DNA of 64,000 nucleotides from Tupaia tana (GCA_026018925.1 JAKSZU010000016.1:34033377-34097376), one strand, 5' to 3'. Shown: positions 21,635 to 32,494, counted from the stretch's first letter. Program-made: numbers and translations. Notes: a model not told the origin generated them from the sequence alone.

Positions 21635-21835
21635 TCAGACCCAGCTGCTATAGCCCATACTGGTTGGTACTACTATTATTTGGCAGGTTGAGGCCACATG
21701 GGAGGTCTGGGTTCAATCCCAGCCCACCCTAAAAAGTTGAGCACAATGACACATACCTGTTGTCCCAGCTACTCGAGAGGATGATGCAGAAAGATTGCAA
21801 CATAGCAAGACCTTGTCTTTAAAATAAAAAACCTC
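21635..21835 (+). mobile_element. Chimeric tRNA/7SL SINE relic
   Basis: The left part has an A-box-like TAGCCCATACTGG and a B box GGTTCAATCCC, a tRNA-type promoter. After CACCCTAAAAAGTTGAGCACAATG the right part reads CACATACCTGTTGTCCCAGCTACTCGAGAGGATGATGCAG, then CAACATAGCAAGACCTTGTCTTTAAAATAAAA. This is the 7SL/Alu right-end order with an internal deletion. It is the only 7SL-containing element I see in the window. The two-part structure is like the tRNA-Alu chimeras known in galagos and tree shrews. Confidence 0.7.
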
Positions 21836-21990
21836 AGTCATAATCACAGGAATCATTTAGAACTTAACCCAACAAAGCACTTCTTTCTAGAAGGTGTATT
21901 TGATGGTGTTGTTTAGAATGGCAAACAAATGGTGCAAATAAAAAGTACACACTATTGTAGCCCCTTTTATTATTGTTCTTAAAATTCTCA

Positions 21991-22240
21991 GGGTCAATAG
22001 GTGGCCTGGTGGTTAGGGTGCTAGACCTTAACATGACCAGTTCTACTGCTCAAGCCCCAGGCCTAGCAGCTTGAGAAACACGCCAGGCACATGTGTGTCC
22101 AAAAGTTTCAAGAGAAAAATAGAGGAGAAGAGATTGTGGCATGACTATCTTTCCTGGAGGGTAATTTCTTGCTTTCCCCCTCTCTCTGTCTCTCTCCTGA
22201 ATGCACATGTACTATGATAGAAATCTTTTTTTTTTTTATT
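21991..22240 (+). mobile_element. SINE type C
   Basis: Head GGGTCAATAGGTGGCCTGGTGG, GCTCAAGCCCCAGGCC, CTTGAGAAACACGCCAGGC, a CT-rich stretch and TGAATGCACATGTAC. It ends near a T run rather than an A tail, which may be a later change. Confidence 0.75.
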
Positions 22241-22765
22241 TCTCTATAGACAACATACCCATTATTGCCTGCAGCCAGGGCAGATGGCTCCCTCCCTCCG
22301 CCCCATTCTTGGCCTGTTGCTCCCAGTAAATATTTTATTAGAGAAACGACTTGAGATTGGAGCCAAGATAAAGGGGCAGTGAGAGACGAGGACAGGTAGA
22401 CAAAGCTCAGGCTAAAAACAACTTGGAAAAAAATTTGTATTTTAATCTGCCAAGATAAATCATACTGTCAGAGAAGAAGGCTCCTTCAGCCTCACCTTTA
22501 TGTTCTTTATGGGAAAATTCAGCCAAGCATTCCAGCCACATAGAAAGCTGGAGGCCTTTCTCACTCATCAGGATCCCTCCAGGACACGACAAGGAATACA
22601 TATACAGGCTAGGGCAAAACAAAGCCCAGCCCACAGCTCTACCATCAGTCCATCCAGAGTTTTCCTGTAACTCACTACCTCAACTACTTTATCATTTTTC
22701 TTTCACTGACTGACTCCTTTTCTCATAAATAAGGTCTTCCTTAGACGCAGTCTGCGCCTCTTTTT
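22241..22765. other. Unassigned non-coding sequence
   Basis: No repeat recognised. The 75-codon reverse frame (22407-22634) shows no known motif. Confidence 0.4.
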
Positions 22766-22783
22766 CAGAGACATACAATTCTT

Positions 22784-23057
22784 TTTTTTTTTTTTTTTTT
22801 TTGGAGAGGTTTTTTTTGCTATAGGGCGCGTGCACTCGCCAGACAGACAGAGAGAGACATAGAGACAGAAAGCGAGAAATCACCCCCCAGGGGGGATGGT
22901 CACGCCGCAATCCCTTCTCCTCCATTCTCCTCTCAGGATCTTGGGCATGCACGCACACACGCCCGGCGTGAGTTTTAAGCCACCGGGTCCGGGACACGAA
23001 CCACGGTCGACTATGTGGGAGTCCAGCGACATAGCCATTACGCTAACTGCTGGTTCC
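22784..23057 (-). mobile_element. SINE type A1, reverse strand, full length
   Basis: Complete from poly-T through TTTGCTATAGGGCGCGTGCACTCGCC, CCAGGGGGGATGGTCACGCCGC and CCGGGTCCGGGACACGAACC to GCTAACTGCTGGTTCCC. It is flanked by an exact 18-bp target duplication CAGAGACATACAATTCTT (22766-22783 and 23058-23075). It has A1 marks and high CpG retention. Reading frames on both strands here (88 and 101 codons) are SINE translation. Confidence 0.95.
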
Positions 23058-23075
23058 CAGAGACATACAATTCTT

Positions 23076-24204
23076 AGAGCTGTTTCAGAAGGCTGTTTTT
23101 ACATAGCACCAGTCACACCTTATGAGGACAAATTAAGAGGAATGAAGTATTTCCCAGCCTGAAAAACACTTGATTTCAACCCTTTTAACTTAATCTTGTC
23201 AATACTGTGTACTGTCATGTGTTTGCCTTTACAAAGCATCTCCATGACCATAATGTGCAGCAGCTTGCTGGTGGGCTTCCTTAGGGAACCTGAGAATTTC
23301 TGTGAGACAAGGAGGAACCAAAGAACCATGCTTTTAAAAAAAGTAGAAGGTAACAGGTGTCAGGAGTAGAACATCAAGACACTCCCCAAGATGAGGTTAA
23401 ATTCATGGTTCCTTTCCATAGGTCCAATGCAGGGAGATAGGTGAGTGTGGACAAATGATGGGGATGGGGGTCAAATTACATTCCACTATTGATAAGGTCT
23501 TCCCCATGTCTGAAAAAGGATTGTGCATTTTTCCTATTCTGTCAAGGGAGGGGAAATAAAGGAGTCTAGTGACTCTTACCCCAAAACGTGGCACTCAACT
23601 AAATTGACTATCTTGAACTAAAGGCCATTGGGGAGATTTTAGCAGATGCTAGAAGAGGCTTTACTCTGGTACCTTATCTACCGGAAAACCAGATTCAAAA
23701 AAAAAGAAAAGGAAAAAACCTCACACCAGAAACATTACATTCAGTCCCTTCCCTTAGTTTTCATTAACTAAACTCGTATCTAAGTATCTAAGGAAGGAAG
23801 ATTGAGGAATACCTACACACCCGTGTGGGTCTTGTCAGTGACTTATCTCCTAAGTTCATTCAATATTCCCCCCCCCCAAAATTATTTACTAGCCACTGTC
23901 TTAGCATTGGGCCCATTTTCTCCCCTAAAATTTTTTCTTACCCCTTAAAATTGCCACATCTCTGAACTCCCTCTACCCCACCATGAAGAAGGATGGATAA
24001 GCTCCTAGATCTCACTAGGTTATGGAGTAATCACTCAGTCACATAGGTGGCTTTTCCACACACACTATAACAAATGTTGCATGCCTTCTCTCCTTTTAGT
24101 GTGTCTAGGTTACTTTATTTTAGTGAATCTTCCTGGTGGAGAGGGGAGCTTTCCTCTCATCCCTACAATAAAAGGGTCATGACATAACTAAAGAAGCTGT
24201 GAGG
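23076..24204. other. Unassigned non-coding sequence
   Basis: About 1.1 kb with no recognised repeat or exon. It contains a 10-C run at 23868-23877. The short reverse frames (69 and 63 codons) are unsupported. Confidence 0.4.
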
Positions 24205-24290
24205 TCAGACAGGTCTATGCTGAAGCTCTGAATTCATTATTTACTAGTTGTATAGTGGTAGGCTAGAAAAGTTAACTTTTTCTGAATCTT
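24205..24290 (+). repeat. MIR fragment interrupted by a SINE
   Basis: GCTCTGAATTCATTATTTACTAGTTGTATAGTGG then AAAAGTTAACTTTTTCTGAATCTTAA follows the MIR core (ccacttactagctgtgtgacc...cttaacctctctgagcct). It stops where the type C SINE begins. Confidence 0.6.
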
Positions 24291-24550
24291 AAGGGCCAAC
24301 CCATGACATATTAATTGAGGTGGCTGGATCTCACACAATCGACTGCATGGTTTGTTAGCTTGACATATATGCCAGGCATATGTACTTGCACGCCCAAAAT
24401 CCCAAAAGAAAGGAGAAATGGAGGAGAAGGGATTGTGGCATGGCCATTCCCCATGGGTGGGGGGGGAAGGTACTTCCTCATTTCTCTTTCTCTCTCTGTT
24501 TCTCTCCAGTAAGCACACATCTCTCTGGCATATTAAATAATAATAATATA
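24291..24550 (+). mobile_element. SINE type C
   Basis: GGGCCAACCCATGACATATTAATTGAGGTGGCTGG head, AAATCCCAAAAGAAAGGAGAAATGG body, GTCTCTCCAGTAAGCACAC-type end and a TAATAATAAT tail. The GGTTCAAATCC box is badly eroded. Confidence 0.75.
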
Positions 24551-24641
24551 CAATTAAATGATGTGTGTGCAAACAGCTAATGATTGACACTCCTAACTTA
24601 CTTCTGTTAAAGTGGATTGAGCTGCAGAAAATCATTTTCTG

Positions 24642-24915
24642 GGGACCAGCAATTGGTGTAATGGCTATGTCACTGGACTCCCATGTAGTCGACCATGGTT
24701 CGAGTTCCAGACCCAGTGGCTTAAACTCACGCTGGGCGTGTATGTGTGCGTGCCCAAGATCCCGAGAGAATGAAGAAGGGATTGTGGCGTGGCTATCCCC
24801 CCTGAGGGGCGATTTCTCACTTTCTATCTCTGTCTCTGTCTTTCTGGTGAGCGCACGTGCCCTATAGCAAAAAACTCTCAAAAACTCAAAAAAAAAAAAA
24901 AAAAAGGAAAAGAAA
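24642..24915 (+). mobile_element. SINE type A2, full length
   Basis: Full copy with box A TGGTGTAATGG and box B GGTTCGAGTTCC, tail of A-rich sequence, and an exact 14-bp target duplication AAAATCATTTTCTG (24628-24641 and 24916-24929). The 231-codon reverse frame at 24237-24932 is made of this and the preceding SINE. Confidence 0.93.
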
Positions 24916-24929
24916 AAAATCATTTTCTG

Positions 24930-25337
24930 CATTAGTAGATCGTGAAAACTGGCCTACATTTTTTAAAAAATGTTTTATTAAAGAAAGTGTTTTAACAGTT
25001 ATAAAACCAGAATAGTATCATGAGTCCCTGTGTTCAACAACTTTTCCACTCGACACATTCACAAGGATTTTCATGACCTACCAAGCTGTGGTCCCAGACA
25101 GTGACTCCAATTCCCAGTCCTTGATGCAGGTATCTGTCTTGACCAAGGTGGAGTAAAAATGGAAAGAAAGAGAGGAAGGAAGAAAGAAAAAGAGAGAGGG
25201 AGGGAGAGAAGAAGAAAGAACTGATGAATAGAAAGAGCCTGACATTTTAAGCCAGTCTGTAGACCTAAGTCATTTTCAGAGCATTGACATTTTTCTTTCC
25301 TTAGAGCATCCCTATTAGTCATCCTCATCCTGACTGT
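24930..25337. other. Unassigned sequence with GAAA-rich patch
   Basis: A purine-rich patch at 25155-25220 (GGAAAGAAAGAGAGG type). Nothing else recognised. Confidence 0.45.
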
Positions 25338-25660
25338 ATTACTCAGGATTCTTCAGAGAAACACAACCAATAGGATGTGCATGTGTGTATTATAAGGAAC
25401 TGGCTTACACGATTGTGGAAGCTTCAGGTCCAGAATCTGCAGCATAGGGTGGCTGCTAGAGACCCAGTAGAATCGGTGATCCAGCTGAGGTGGGAAGGTC
25501 ATCTGCTAGAGAATTCCCTTTCACTAGGTCAGTCTTTTTCCATTCAGGCCTTCAAACCAATAGAATGAGATCCACTTACATCAGGGAGGACAATCTGCTT
25601 TACTTTAAGTCCACTGATTTAAATGTTAAACTCATCTTTGTCACTGTGTGGAACGGGAAA
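25338..25660 (-). repeat. Ancient LTR-like repeat, reverse strand
   Basis: Starts CAGGATTCTTCAGAGAAACACAACCAATAGGATG and continues through GGAACTGGCTTACACGATTG, TCAGTCTTTTTCCATTCAGGCC and ATTTAAATGTTAAACTCATC. This is the reverse of the family seen forward at 3465. Confidence 0.65.
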
Positions 25661-26009
25661 AAGAAATGCCCTTAGAATTGGTTATCACAAGCAGGTTTCA
25701 GATTTTTTTTGTCTATTTGAATTTACATCACCTGTGTGATCAAAAAAGGCTCATCTGGATATTTAAATTCAAAGTGGTCAGAGTTAGTAGCACTAGCAGG
25801 CAACTTGGAAAAGCACATTCTCTGGAGAAATGCACTTCGACCAGCCTTAAAGAAATTCCACAGAAAAGATAACCAGGGAAATCGGCATTTTGCAATAAAA
25901 GGATCTCTGCACACAGAAGAACGGAAAGCCCCAGGTGTGAAAGTAAGCGAAAACAAGCCTCAGAATCAGACTTGCCAATACTTCCTAGAAACTAACACCA
26001 TAGGTTATT
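25661..26009. other. Unassigned non-coding sequence
   Basis: Holds overlapping opposed frames (about 74-99 codons) with no recognised motif. It ends in an ATT microsatellite (26010-26033). Confidence 0.35.
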
Positions 26010-26032
26010 ATTATTATCATTATTATTACTAT

Positions 26033-26275
26033 TGAGAGAGAGATTTTTTGCCATAGGGCACATGCACTAACCAGAAAGATAGACAGAAAGCGAGAAATCA
26101 TCCCCCAGGGGGAATGGCAGCACTGCAATCCCTTCTCCTCCATTCTCCTCTCGGGGCTTTGGGCACATACGCACATGAGCCCAGTGTGAGTTTTAAGCCA
26201 CCAGGTCTGGGACTCGAACTGCAGTCAACTACGTGGATGTCCAGCAACGTAACCATTACACCATCTGCTGGTCCC
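26033..26275 (-). mobile_element. SINE type A, reverse strand
   Basis: TTTTTTGCCATAGGGCACATGC, AGCGAGAAATCATCCCCCAGGGGG, GGTCTGGGACTCGAACTGCAG and CACCATCTGCTGGTCCC. TAGGTTATT occurs before the ATT repeat (26001-26009) and after the element (26281-26289), probably the target duplication. An ATT microsatellite stands in its tail. Confidence 0.88.
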
Positions 26276-26987
26276 ACTGTAGGTTATTTTTCGAATTATG
26301 TTTATGATACTTAAAGAAATACAAAGAGACATTTGAAAGTAAGAGAAAGAAACGAGACAATAAGGAATAGCCAAACATATTCGAAAGGAAACAAATAAAT
26401 TCCATAAATGTAAGAATACCTAATAAATAAGATGAAAAGGGTTGAGATGAAAGTGCATATTAGATACAATTAGTACCCCATGATAGTAGAGTGCTAGAGA
26501 GAATTAGTGTGCTGAAATACAGGCCTGCAGAAATGTTGGCGGATGCAGTAAAGAGTGACAGAAAGACCTGTTAGAGTACACTCAGCAGCAGAGAGACAGT
26601 GACCAAAAATCTGTATGATGCCAAGTAACTCAAGTTCACTCTACCAATAACACAGACGAAAGCAAATGCTCTTTAACAGCTTCTTACATGATAATTCAGG
26701 GACCCAGGGTCCTTCCATCTTGTGGTTCTGCTATGCCCTGGACTCTTGTCTTCATCTGGATCCAGCCAGCAGCAGGAGAAAACATAGACACAACTGTGTC
26801 TTGAAAGTCTCAGCCAGAAATGAGACACTTCACTTCTATTCCATGCTATGGGCTAGAACTCACTATTGTGGCTTATGCTTCATTGATGTTTCTTGGTTTT
26901 AATCTTTTCCTCAAGAGTAGAGAAGTGCTGTTTCAACCTCTAACAAAGTCACGAGCCTTTTCTATTGAACTCCCATATGTGATATTT
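26276..26987. other. Unassigned non-coding sequence
   Basis: No named repeat or exon. The forward frames of 78 and 94 codons around 26666-27104 run into the SINE tail repeat and are unsupported. Confidence 0.4.
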
Positions 26988-27012
26988 ATTTATTTATTTA
27001 TTTATTTATTTT

Positions 27013-27047
<35 letters not shown>

Positions 27048-27300
27048 TTTTGGAGAGGTTTTCACTATAGGATGCGTGCGCTCGCCAGACAGAGAGAGAC
27101 ATAGAAACAGAAAGCGAGAAATCACCCCCCAGAGGGGATGGTCACGCCGCAATCCCTTCTCCTCCATTCTCCTCTTGGGATCTTGGGCACGCACGCACAA
27201 GCGCCCGGCGTGAGTTTTAAGCCACCGGGTCCGGGACGCGAACTGCGGTCGACTACATGGGAGTCCAGTGACATAGCCATTACACTAACTGCTGGTTCCC
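26988..27300 (-). mobile_element. SINE type A1, reverse strand, with TTTA-repeat tail
   Basis: Element body 27051-27300 preceded by about 63 bp of TTTA repeats, which on its own strand is an expanded AAAT tail. It carries A1 marks (GGGACGCGAACTGCGG reversed, TTTTAAGCC) and good CpG retention. The flanks ATATGTGATATTTA (26975-26988) and ATATGAGATATTTA (27302-27315) are the target duplication with one mismatch. Confidence 0.93.
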
Positions 27301-27438
27301 TATATGAGATATTTAAATTAACAAAATGTTTCATCTTAAACTATCATGGCTTAATATTAGAGCCTTATCATGGTAGGATATTGCTACATTGCAATATCTC
27401 ACCTTGTGCTCATACGTTTATTAGAATTTTCACTTCCT

Positions 27439-27690
27439 GGGTCAGCCCAGTAGCCTTGTGGTTAAGGGAGCCATATTCCACATCCCCAACAGCTGTTTGA
27501 ATCCCAACCTCGACAGCTTGAAGAACATCCAGGGCATAGATGCTGGCATGCCCCAAAACCTGACAGGATGGAGAAATGGAGTAGGGATTGTGGCATAACC
27601 ACACACCATTGGGAAATTCTTTCTCCTCCCCTCCCCACTCCCACCCCAGGGGGATGCATGAATCCTCTGGAAATTAAAAAATAATAGTTT
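27439..27690 (+). mobile_element. SINE type C
   Basis: Head GGGTCAGCCCAGTAGCCTTGTGG, GTTTGAATCCCAACC at the B box, CCTGACAGGATGGAGAAATGG and a short A/T-rich tail. The CT stretch is interrupted by CCACCCCAGGGGG, a local rearrangement. Confidence 0.8.
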
Positions 27691-27763
27691 TTCATGTTGG
27701 GTAGAGTCTTTTTATAGGCGAAATGAGGGATAGTGATTGACTGTTTAAAAAAAATAATTGGAG

Positions 27764-28021
27764 GGAACCAGCAGTTAGCGTAATGGCTATGTCGCTGGAC
27801 TCCTACATAGTCGACCGCGGTTCGCGTCCAGGACCCGGTGGCTTAAAACTCACGCCGGGCGCATGTGCGTGCGTGCCCAAGATCCTGAGCGGAGAAGGAG
27901 GAGAAGGGATTGCAGCATGACCATCCCCCCTGGGGGGTGATTTCTCGCTTTCTGTCTCTATGTCTCTCTCTCTCTCTGTCTGGCAAGCACACACGCCTTA
28001 TAGTGAAAACTTCTAAAAAAA
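27764..28021 (+). mobile_element. SINE type A1, full length, young-looking
   Basis: GGAACCAGCAGTTAGCGTAATGG with a perfect A box, and CGACCGCGGTTCGCGTCC with the A1-type B box. CTTAAAACTCACGCCGGGCGC retains CpGs. It has a short tail and the short flanking repeat AATTGGA on both sides. Confidence 0.93.
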
Positions 28022-28494
28022 AATTGGAATAATAATGATAATAACTGGGAAAAAATGAAAAGTTATTGGATGATGAAGATAGGGATTTTAATGTCTCTGT
28101 ATTGACTGATAAGCATGGTATTCCTGCTGGGAAAAGAAATGTAATATACTGTAAAGCTATATGTGATTCAATGTAATATAAACAAGATTATGATGATAAA
28201 TAAAATAATAGTTTTCACTTCTCTATTTATGAAGAAAAACAGTCCATACTTTTATTTTCCTTTCTTTTTTTGTTTTGCATTAGGTCTCTGCTACCTTTGT
28301 AAATGAATGGATATATTGCCTACACAATATACAACATATTTATCAGTCCTATAAGATTATAATAATGTATAAATCCTAAATGACATTAGACTGGGTTGAA
28401 AAAAAGTGAGGTAATGGGCAACTAATTGTTGAAAAACAAAATATTTGTGCTTCATAAAGTGGTTTATATGCTTGATTTTATCAACATGCACTGG
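28022..28494. other. Unassigned AT-rich sequence
   Basis: No feature recognised. Confidence 0.4.
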
Positions 28495-28600
28495 ACCAGT
28501 CATTAGGAGGCTTGAGTTCTAATTACTGCTCTGTTCCTCTGTTATGCCCCAGAGGACATGTCACAATGTGTCATCACCTTGAGTGTCCTTTTTATCCATA
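28495..28600 (+). repeat. Possible MIR/MIR3 fragment
   Basis: CATTAGGAGGCTTGAGTTCTAATTACTGCTCTG resembles the start of MIR3 (aggaggcctgggttctagtcccagctctgcc). CAGAGGACATGTCAC is in the expected later position. Confidence 0.45.
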
Positions 28601-29310
28601 AAGAAGGCACTGAATATATGTGATGTCCCAAATTCCTTCCGACTGTTCGAGATTTTTCCAGAATTTGAAACCTGAGTCATTCAGTTCAGAAGCCAAAAAA
28701 GATTGCATTAAAGACAAAGATTTGGGGGGAGGAAGGGTCTTTGATTTCTGACCAGCAAGAAAGATCTGTGTGAGAAAATCGCAGTATGCTAGCTCTGTAC
28801 AATAAAAGTAGCACACTTCTCTGTCCCACTCTCATCAGGAAATAGATAAAGCTAATTGATAAGACAATCAGTAAACTGCGTATGAGGAATTTATGAGGTC
28901 GACAAGTCATTAATCATTTATCAGAGCAAGTAATAAAACAAGTGTCCCAATTCTATGTACTGGAATAATGTAGTCTCTCATTTCCTGAAACTTAATGGTA
29001 ACTAAGGGAGTGATTTGAATTTTGACTTCCCTTATGAAGACATAAGTACTCTGATGGTTAGAACTCTGAACTTCTGACTTTCATTTCTGTTACCCCCACA
29101 GTTCCCATAGCCAACCTTTAGGCTGAAAGTCTTACCTTAGGGGAGACCTGTTGCCCTCCACCTGACTTCTCATCAAACTGTCACCCACAGTTAAATCAAT
29201 CAGTGCTTTCCAAGAAAAATAAAAGTTAGCTTTTCTCAATCTGTTATAATTCTGTTTAAATAGGGCTTCTTCACTTTAAGAAAGAATGCACTTATAAAGA
29301 TCAATATGTT
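28601..29310. other. Unassigned non-coding sequence
   Basis: No repeat or gene recognised. The two 74-codon reverse frames overlap and show no motif. Confidence 0.4.
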
Positions 29311-29556
29311 GGGATCAGCAGATGGCATAATGGTTGTGTCACTGGATACCCACATAGTCAACCATGGTTAGAGTCCCAGACCCTATTACCTAAAACTCAC
29401 AGCACAAGCATGCCCAAAATCCTGAGAGGAGACTAGAAGAGAAGGGATTTCATGACCATCCCCCCGGGAGGTGATTTCTCTTTCTGTCTCTCTGTGTCTG
29501 TCTGTCTCTCTGGCAAGTGCATGTGCCCTATAGCAAAAACATCTCTTAAAAAAATA
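29311..29556 (+). mobile_element. SINE type A2, decayed
   Basis: GGGATCAGCAGATGGCATAATGG, box B eroded to GGTTAGAGTCCC, short body with a deletion around CAGCACAAGCATGCCC, A-rich tail. CpGs are mostly lost. Confidence 0.85.
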
Positions 29557-30309
29557 GGAAAGAAAAAAGTCCTCATAAGACTAAGCCCCACACATAAATA
29601 CTTTAATATTATTTATGACTGCTTTCTAAAGTTTTGAAAAAAAAACTCACAATAGCACATTGTTTACTTTTTTATGATACTATCAGTTGAAATCACAATC
29701 AGCACTTAAATTATAGTCAATCCACACTATGAAGAGTTTGGTTATTGGATGGCCCAGTGGCTTGACAGGCAGTGTTGTACGCTGCTTGCTTATGGAGTAG
29801 ACCTGGGCTTAGAGGTCTTGGTTCTGGCTACACAAAATGGGGCTGAAACAGAGGCCAGGCAGAGGGGTTACATTTGGACCCCAAGTGTTGGGTGTGGAAG
29901 TGGGAAAGGGATGTGGAGACCTGCAGCTCAGCTCTTTCTGTCAGCCAGTCTATAAGACAAATGAGTTAGCATCAGCACTAGGGAAGGTCACCCTACCTCT
30001 TTGAACAGGGGAAGAGTGTCCCACTCCTGACTATCTCAGGTGAAATGAGGAAAGGAATCTTTCCAGGGAAAAGAACCTGTGGGAGGATGATGGTAAAAAA
30101 AAAACATCCAAAATGGCTTTTGATTAATGCTGAAGATGGCAAGAGCTTTGGTGTGTAGGTCTAGAAGAGCGAAAGAGAGAGAGGGGGTACAACAAATGTA
30201 TGAGTGTACACAAGTGCATACACACATGCAGGGGGAAAATGATTTACTTCTGTAAAGCACTTAAAGCCAGTTAGTTTCCCACCAAAAATTTCATCAACAT
30301 TTTTTCCCC
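29557..30309. other. Unassigned sequence; possible diverged SINE at 29745
   Basis: GGATGGCCCAGTGGCTTGACAGG near 29748 looks like a tRNA-type SINE head, but the following 200 bp match none of the types in this window. The rest is unassigned. Confidence 0.3.
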
Positions 30310-30542
30310 TTATTGATGATACAGTGTATGTGTATACATATGATATGAGAGAGAGAGAGAGAGAAGCACCATCCATGGAGTATGGTCAGCCCCTTCTTCC
30401 AGTCCTCTAGCCCAATGGATCTTGGGCACTTTCATGCATGCCGCACATGTTTCAAGCTTACCAGGCCAGAGATCCAAACCTTGCTCACCCTATGGATCCA
30501 GATTCCCTTGAGTAGCAGCACATTATCACAGAGCTAGCCAAA
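30310..30542 (-). mobile_element. SINE type E, reverse strand
   Basis: GTATGTGTATACATATGATATGAGAGAGAG, GGATCTTGGGCACTTTCATGC, GATCCAAACCTTGCTCACC, CACAGAGCTAGCC. It has the same order as E copies elsewhere but is strongly diverged. Confidence 0.6.
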
Positions 30543-30549
30543 CATTCAA

Positions 30550-30601
30550 CAATATATATACACACACATATATACATCACACACACACACACACACACAC
30601 A
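30550..30601. repeat. TA/CA microsatellite
   Basis: Alternating TATATA, CACACA and TACATCAC units ending in an unbroken CA tract, next to the E-type SINE. Confidence 0.9.
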
Positions 30602-30811
30602 ACCATTATCTACAAGTAAAGCTAAAAAGAAATAGTCTTTATCAAGTCCCTTCAGCATCCAGGGAAAATGCTAGATATCTTATCTATGTACCTATGAACT
30701 AGGTATAAAGCTTAATCTTGTGATCACATGTGTGAATCATATTTTTTTTTTAATTTGCTTAAATCAAAGTCAACTCCAAGTCACCATTCCACTAATGAAA
30801 AGTCCAATTGT

Positions 30812-31025
30812 GGGGGCTGGCAGATGGCATAGTGGTTAAGGCATTGGACCCCCATATGGCCAACCATAGTTCAAGTCTTGTGCCTGGTGGCTTGCTTTCT
30901 CACTTTATCTTTCTCTCTCTCGTTCTCTCTCTCTCTCTTTTCAAATTAAAAATAATAATAAATAAAATTAAATATAATTTTATTTTATTTTAAATTAAAA
31001 TTTAAAAATAATTCTTTAAAAAGAA
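30812..31025 (+). mobile_element. SINE type B, full length
   Basis: GGGGCTGGCAGATGGCATAGTGG, GTTCAAGTCTTGTGCC, CTTGCTTTCTCAC, CT-rich stretch, then a long TAATAAAATTAAAT tail. The 11-bp flanks AAGTCCAATTGT and AAATCCAATTGT (ending 30811 and 31038) are a near-exact target duplication. Confidence 0.9.
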
Positions 31026-31090
31026 AAAATCCAATTGTAGATGCTTCTTTCTATTCAATACCTCTCCAAGATTATAGATAGGCACACAGA

Positions 31091-31360
31091 GGGCATGACA
31101 CAGAGATAATGTACTACTCAAGAGAAGTTAGATTCCACATGGCAACCATGGTTCAAATCTTAACTCAGTCACTTAAAACATGCTGGGCACAAATCCCCAA
31201 GATCTAATGCACTGAAAGACTGAAGGAAAGGGATTGAATCACGACCAGATTCTATGGAAGATGCTCCTCAATTATCTTATCTCCTCTCCTCTCTTCTCTT
31301 CTCTTCTCTCCCTCTCATGTCCACAAGCAATCTATCATAAATAGAAAGAAAAGAACAGTA
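31091..31360 (+). mobile_element. SINE type E/C, decayed
   Basis: GGCATGACACAGAGATAATG, CACATGGCAACCATGGTTCAAATC, AACATGCTGGGCAC, a TCTCTTCTCTTC pyrimidine tract, CATGTCCACAAGC and an A-rich tail. Its box B, GGTTCAAATC, is readable. Confidence 0.65.
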
Positions 31361-32044
31361 CACAGAGCATACTTATGTTCATACTTTCATGGCCCATTGG
31401 AATCTGGTAGCCTAGGCTTTCAAGCTAAGCTTGGTCATGGGACTCTTCAGCAAGAAAGTAGCTTCAGTTGTTAAGGACCAGCCTCCATGGTGCATGCCCT
31501 TAATGGTCTTCCTGCCTTTTGGATGTCTCCAGGAATAGAAGGACAGAGTACTCCTCTTTCTGAGATCCACAGACCTCTGTCCCCTTTTGGAGAAACACCC
31601 TTCTCTCAAAGACAATTACTTTTCCCTACTGCACTCAAATCCAGGAAGGAGTCCGGAAGACCTCCAGAAATCAAGTCCAAAAAGAAATCTAATCCGGTTG
31701 CATACAATTCCTAACTTCCAACACAAAACTAGTTTTGCTTGCAGTAGACGTTTCTGTGTGGCAATTAATAATAAAACAGTATGAAACGGTGCTTTGAGAT
31801 GTGATGCTTAGTTTCCTACTAGTTTCAGAGTTGTTCTTTTCCCAGGAGAATATTGGTGAGTTGCAATCTGAAAAATCCATCTTTGACTTTCAAGATAGCA
31901 CATGCTAAGTGCCCAAGTGTCTCATACGTGCAGAGAAAGAAGCTGCCTGGGAATACTGGGGAAAGCTTCACTGATAAAAGCTGAACTTAAGCTGGAGTCA
32001 CCATTTCTCTAGAATTGTAATAATAAATATCAGTATATGAAAAA
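31361..32044. other. Unassigned non-coding sequence
   Basis: Opposed frames of 60-75 codons near 31412-31784 are in different phases without domain matches. No repeat was recognised. Confidence 0.35.
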
Positions 32045-32494
32045 TCTATTATGGCCAGGCACATACAAAATGATGGAAGAAGTAAGGTGCATAAGACATG
32101 GGCTTACTTCAAAGAGTTCTCAGTCTTGTGAGCAAAAGTGCAAAGATTTATTGTGTGGTTTGAATGTACTACAGGAGGCATGAAAAGATGTGGAAAACAT
32201 AAGGCATAGATCCTGCACTGGAGTGGCTCACATCCTACCTGAAGAGACAGACAAGGCACAACTAAAGAACCAGTTAAGTGCCAAACCATGCTAACACTAA
32301 CCACAACGGGAATTCTGAAAAGGCAGAAAATGTTTAAAAGTGATCTTGATCATCAGGCTTGGTGAGATTTAAATTGGGTTTTACATTTCTCTCCATTTTT
32401 AAAAATGTTCATTGAAGATCATGGACAATCACAGTGCTAGGCTCTGGGAATACAAGCATAGAAAAGTCCAAATTCGTATTTTGAGATGTTGGGT
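32045..32494. repeat. Probable ancient repeat (L2-like, reverse), interrupted
   Basis: GGCCAGGCACATACAAAATG and, at 32430, CACAGTGCTAGGCTCTGGGAATACAAGC look like reversed L2-type ends. Confident boundaries cannot be set. Confidence 0.4.

Noticed and set aside
24237-24932. The longest frame in the window, 231 codons on the reverse strand.
   Set aside because: It runs through two SINEs and a T-rich tail. Nothing outside the SINEs is recognisable.
27138-27334. A recurring peptide, translated as MVTPQSLLLHSPLGILGTHAHAPG on one strand and CVPKIPRGEWRRRDCGV on the other, appears at more than ten places and looks like a protein family.
   Set aside because: Every occurrence coincides with a type A SINE in one or other orientation. 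The similarity is at DNA level and follows the SINE ends, so it is repeat translation.
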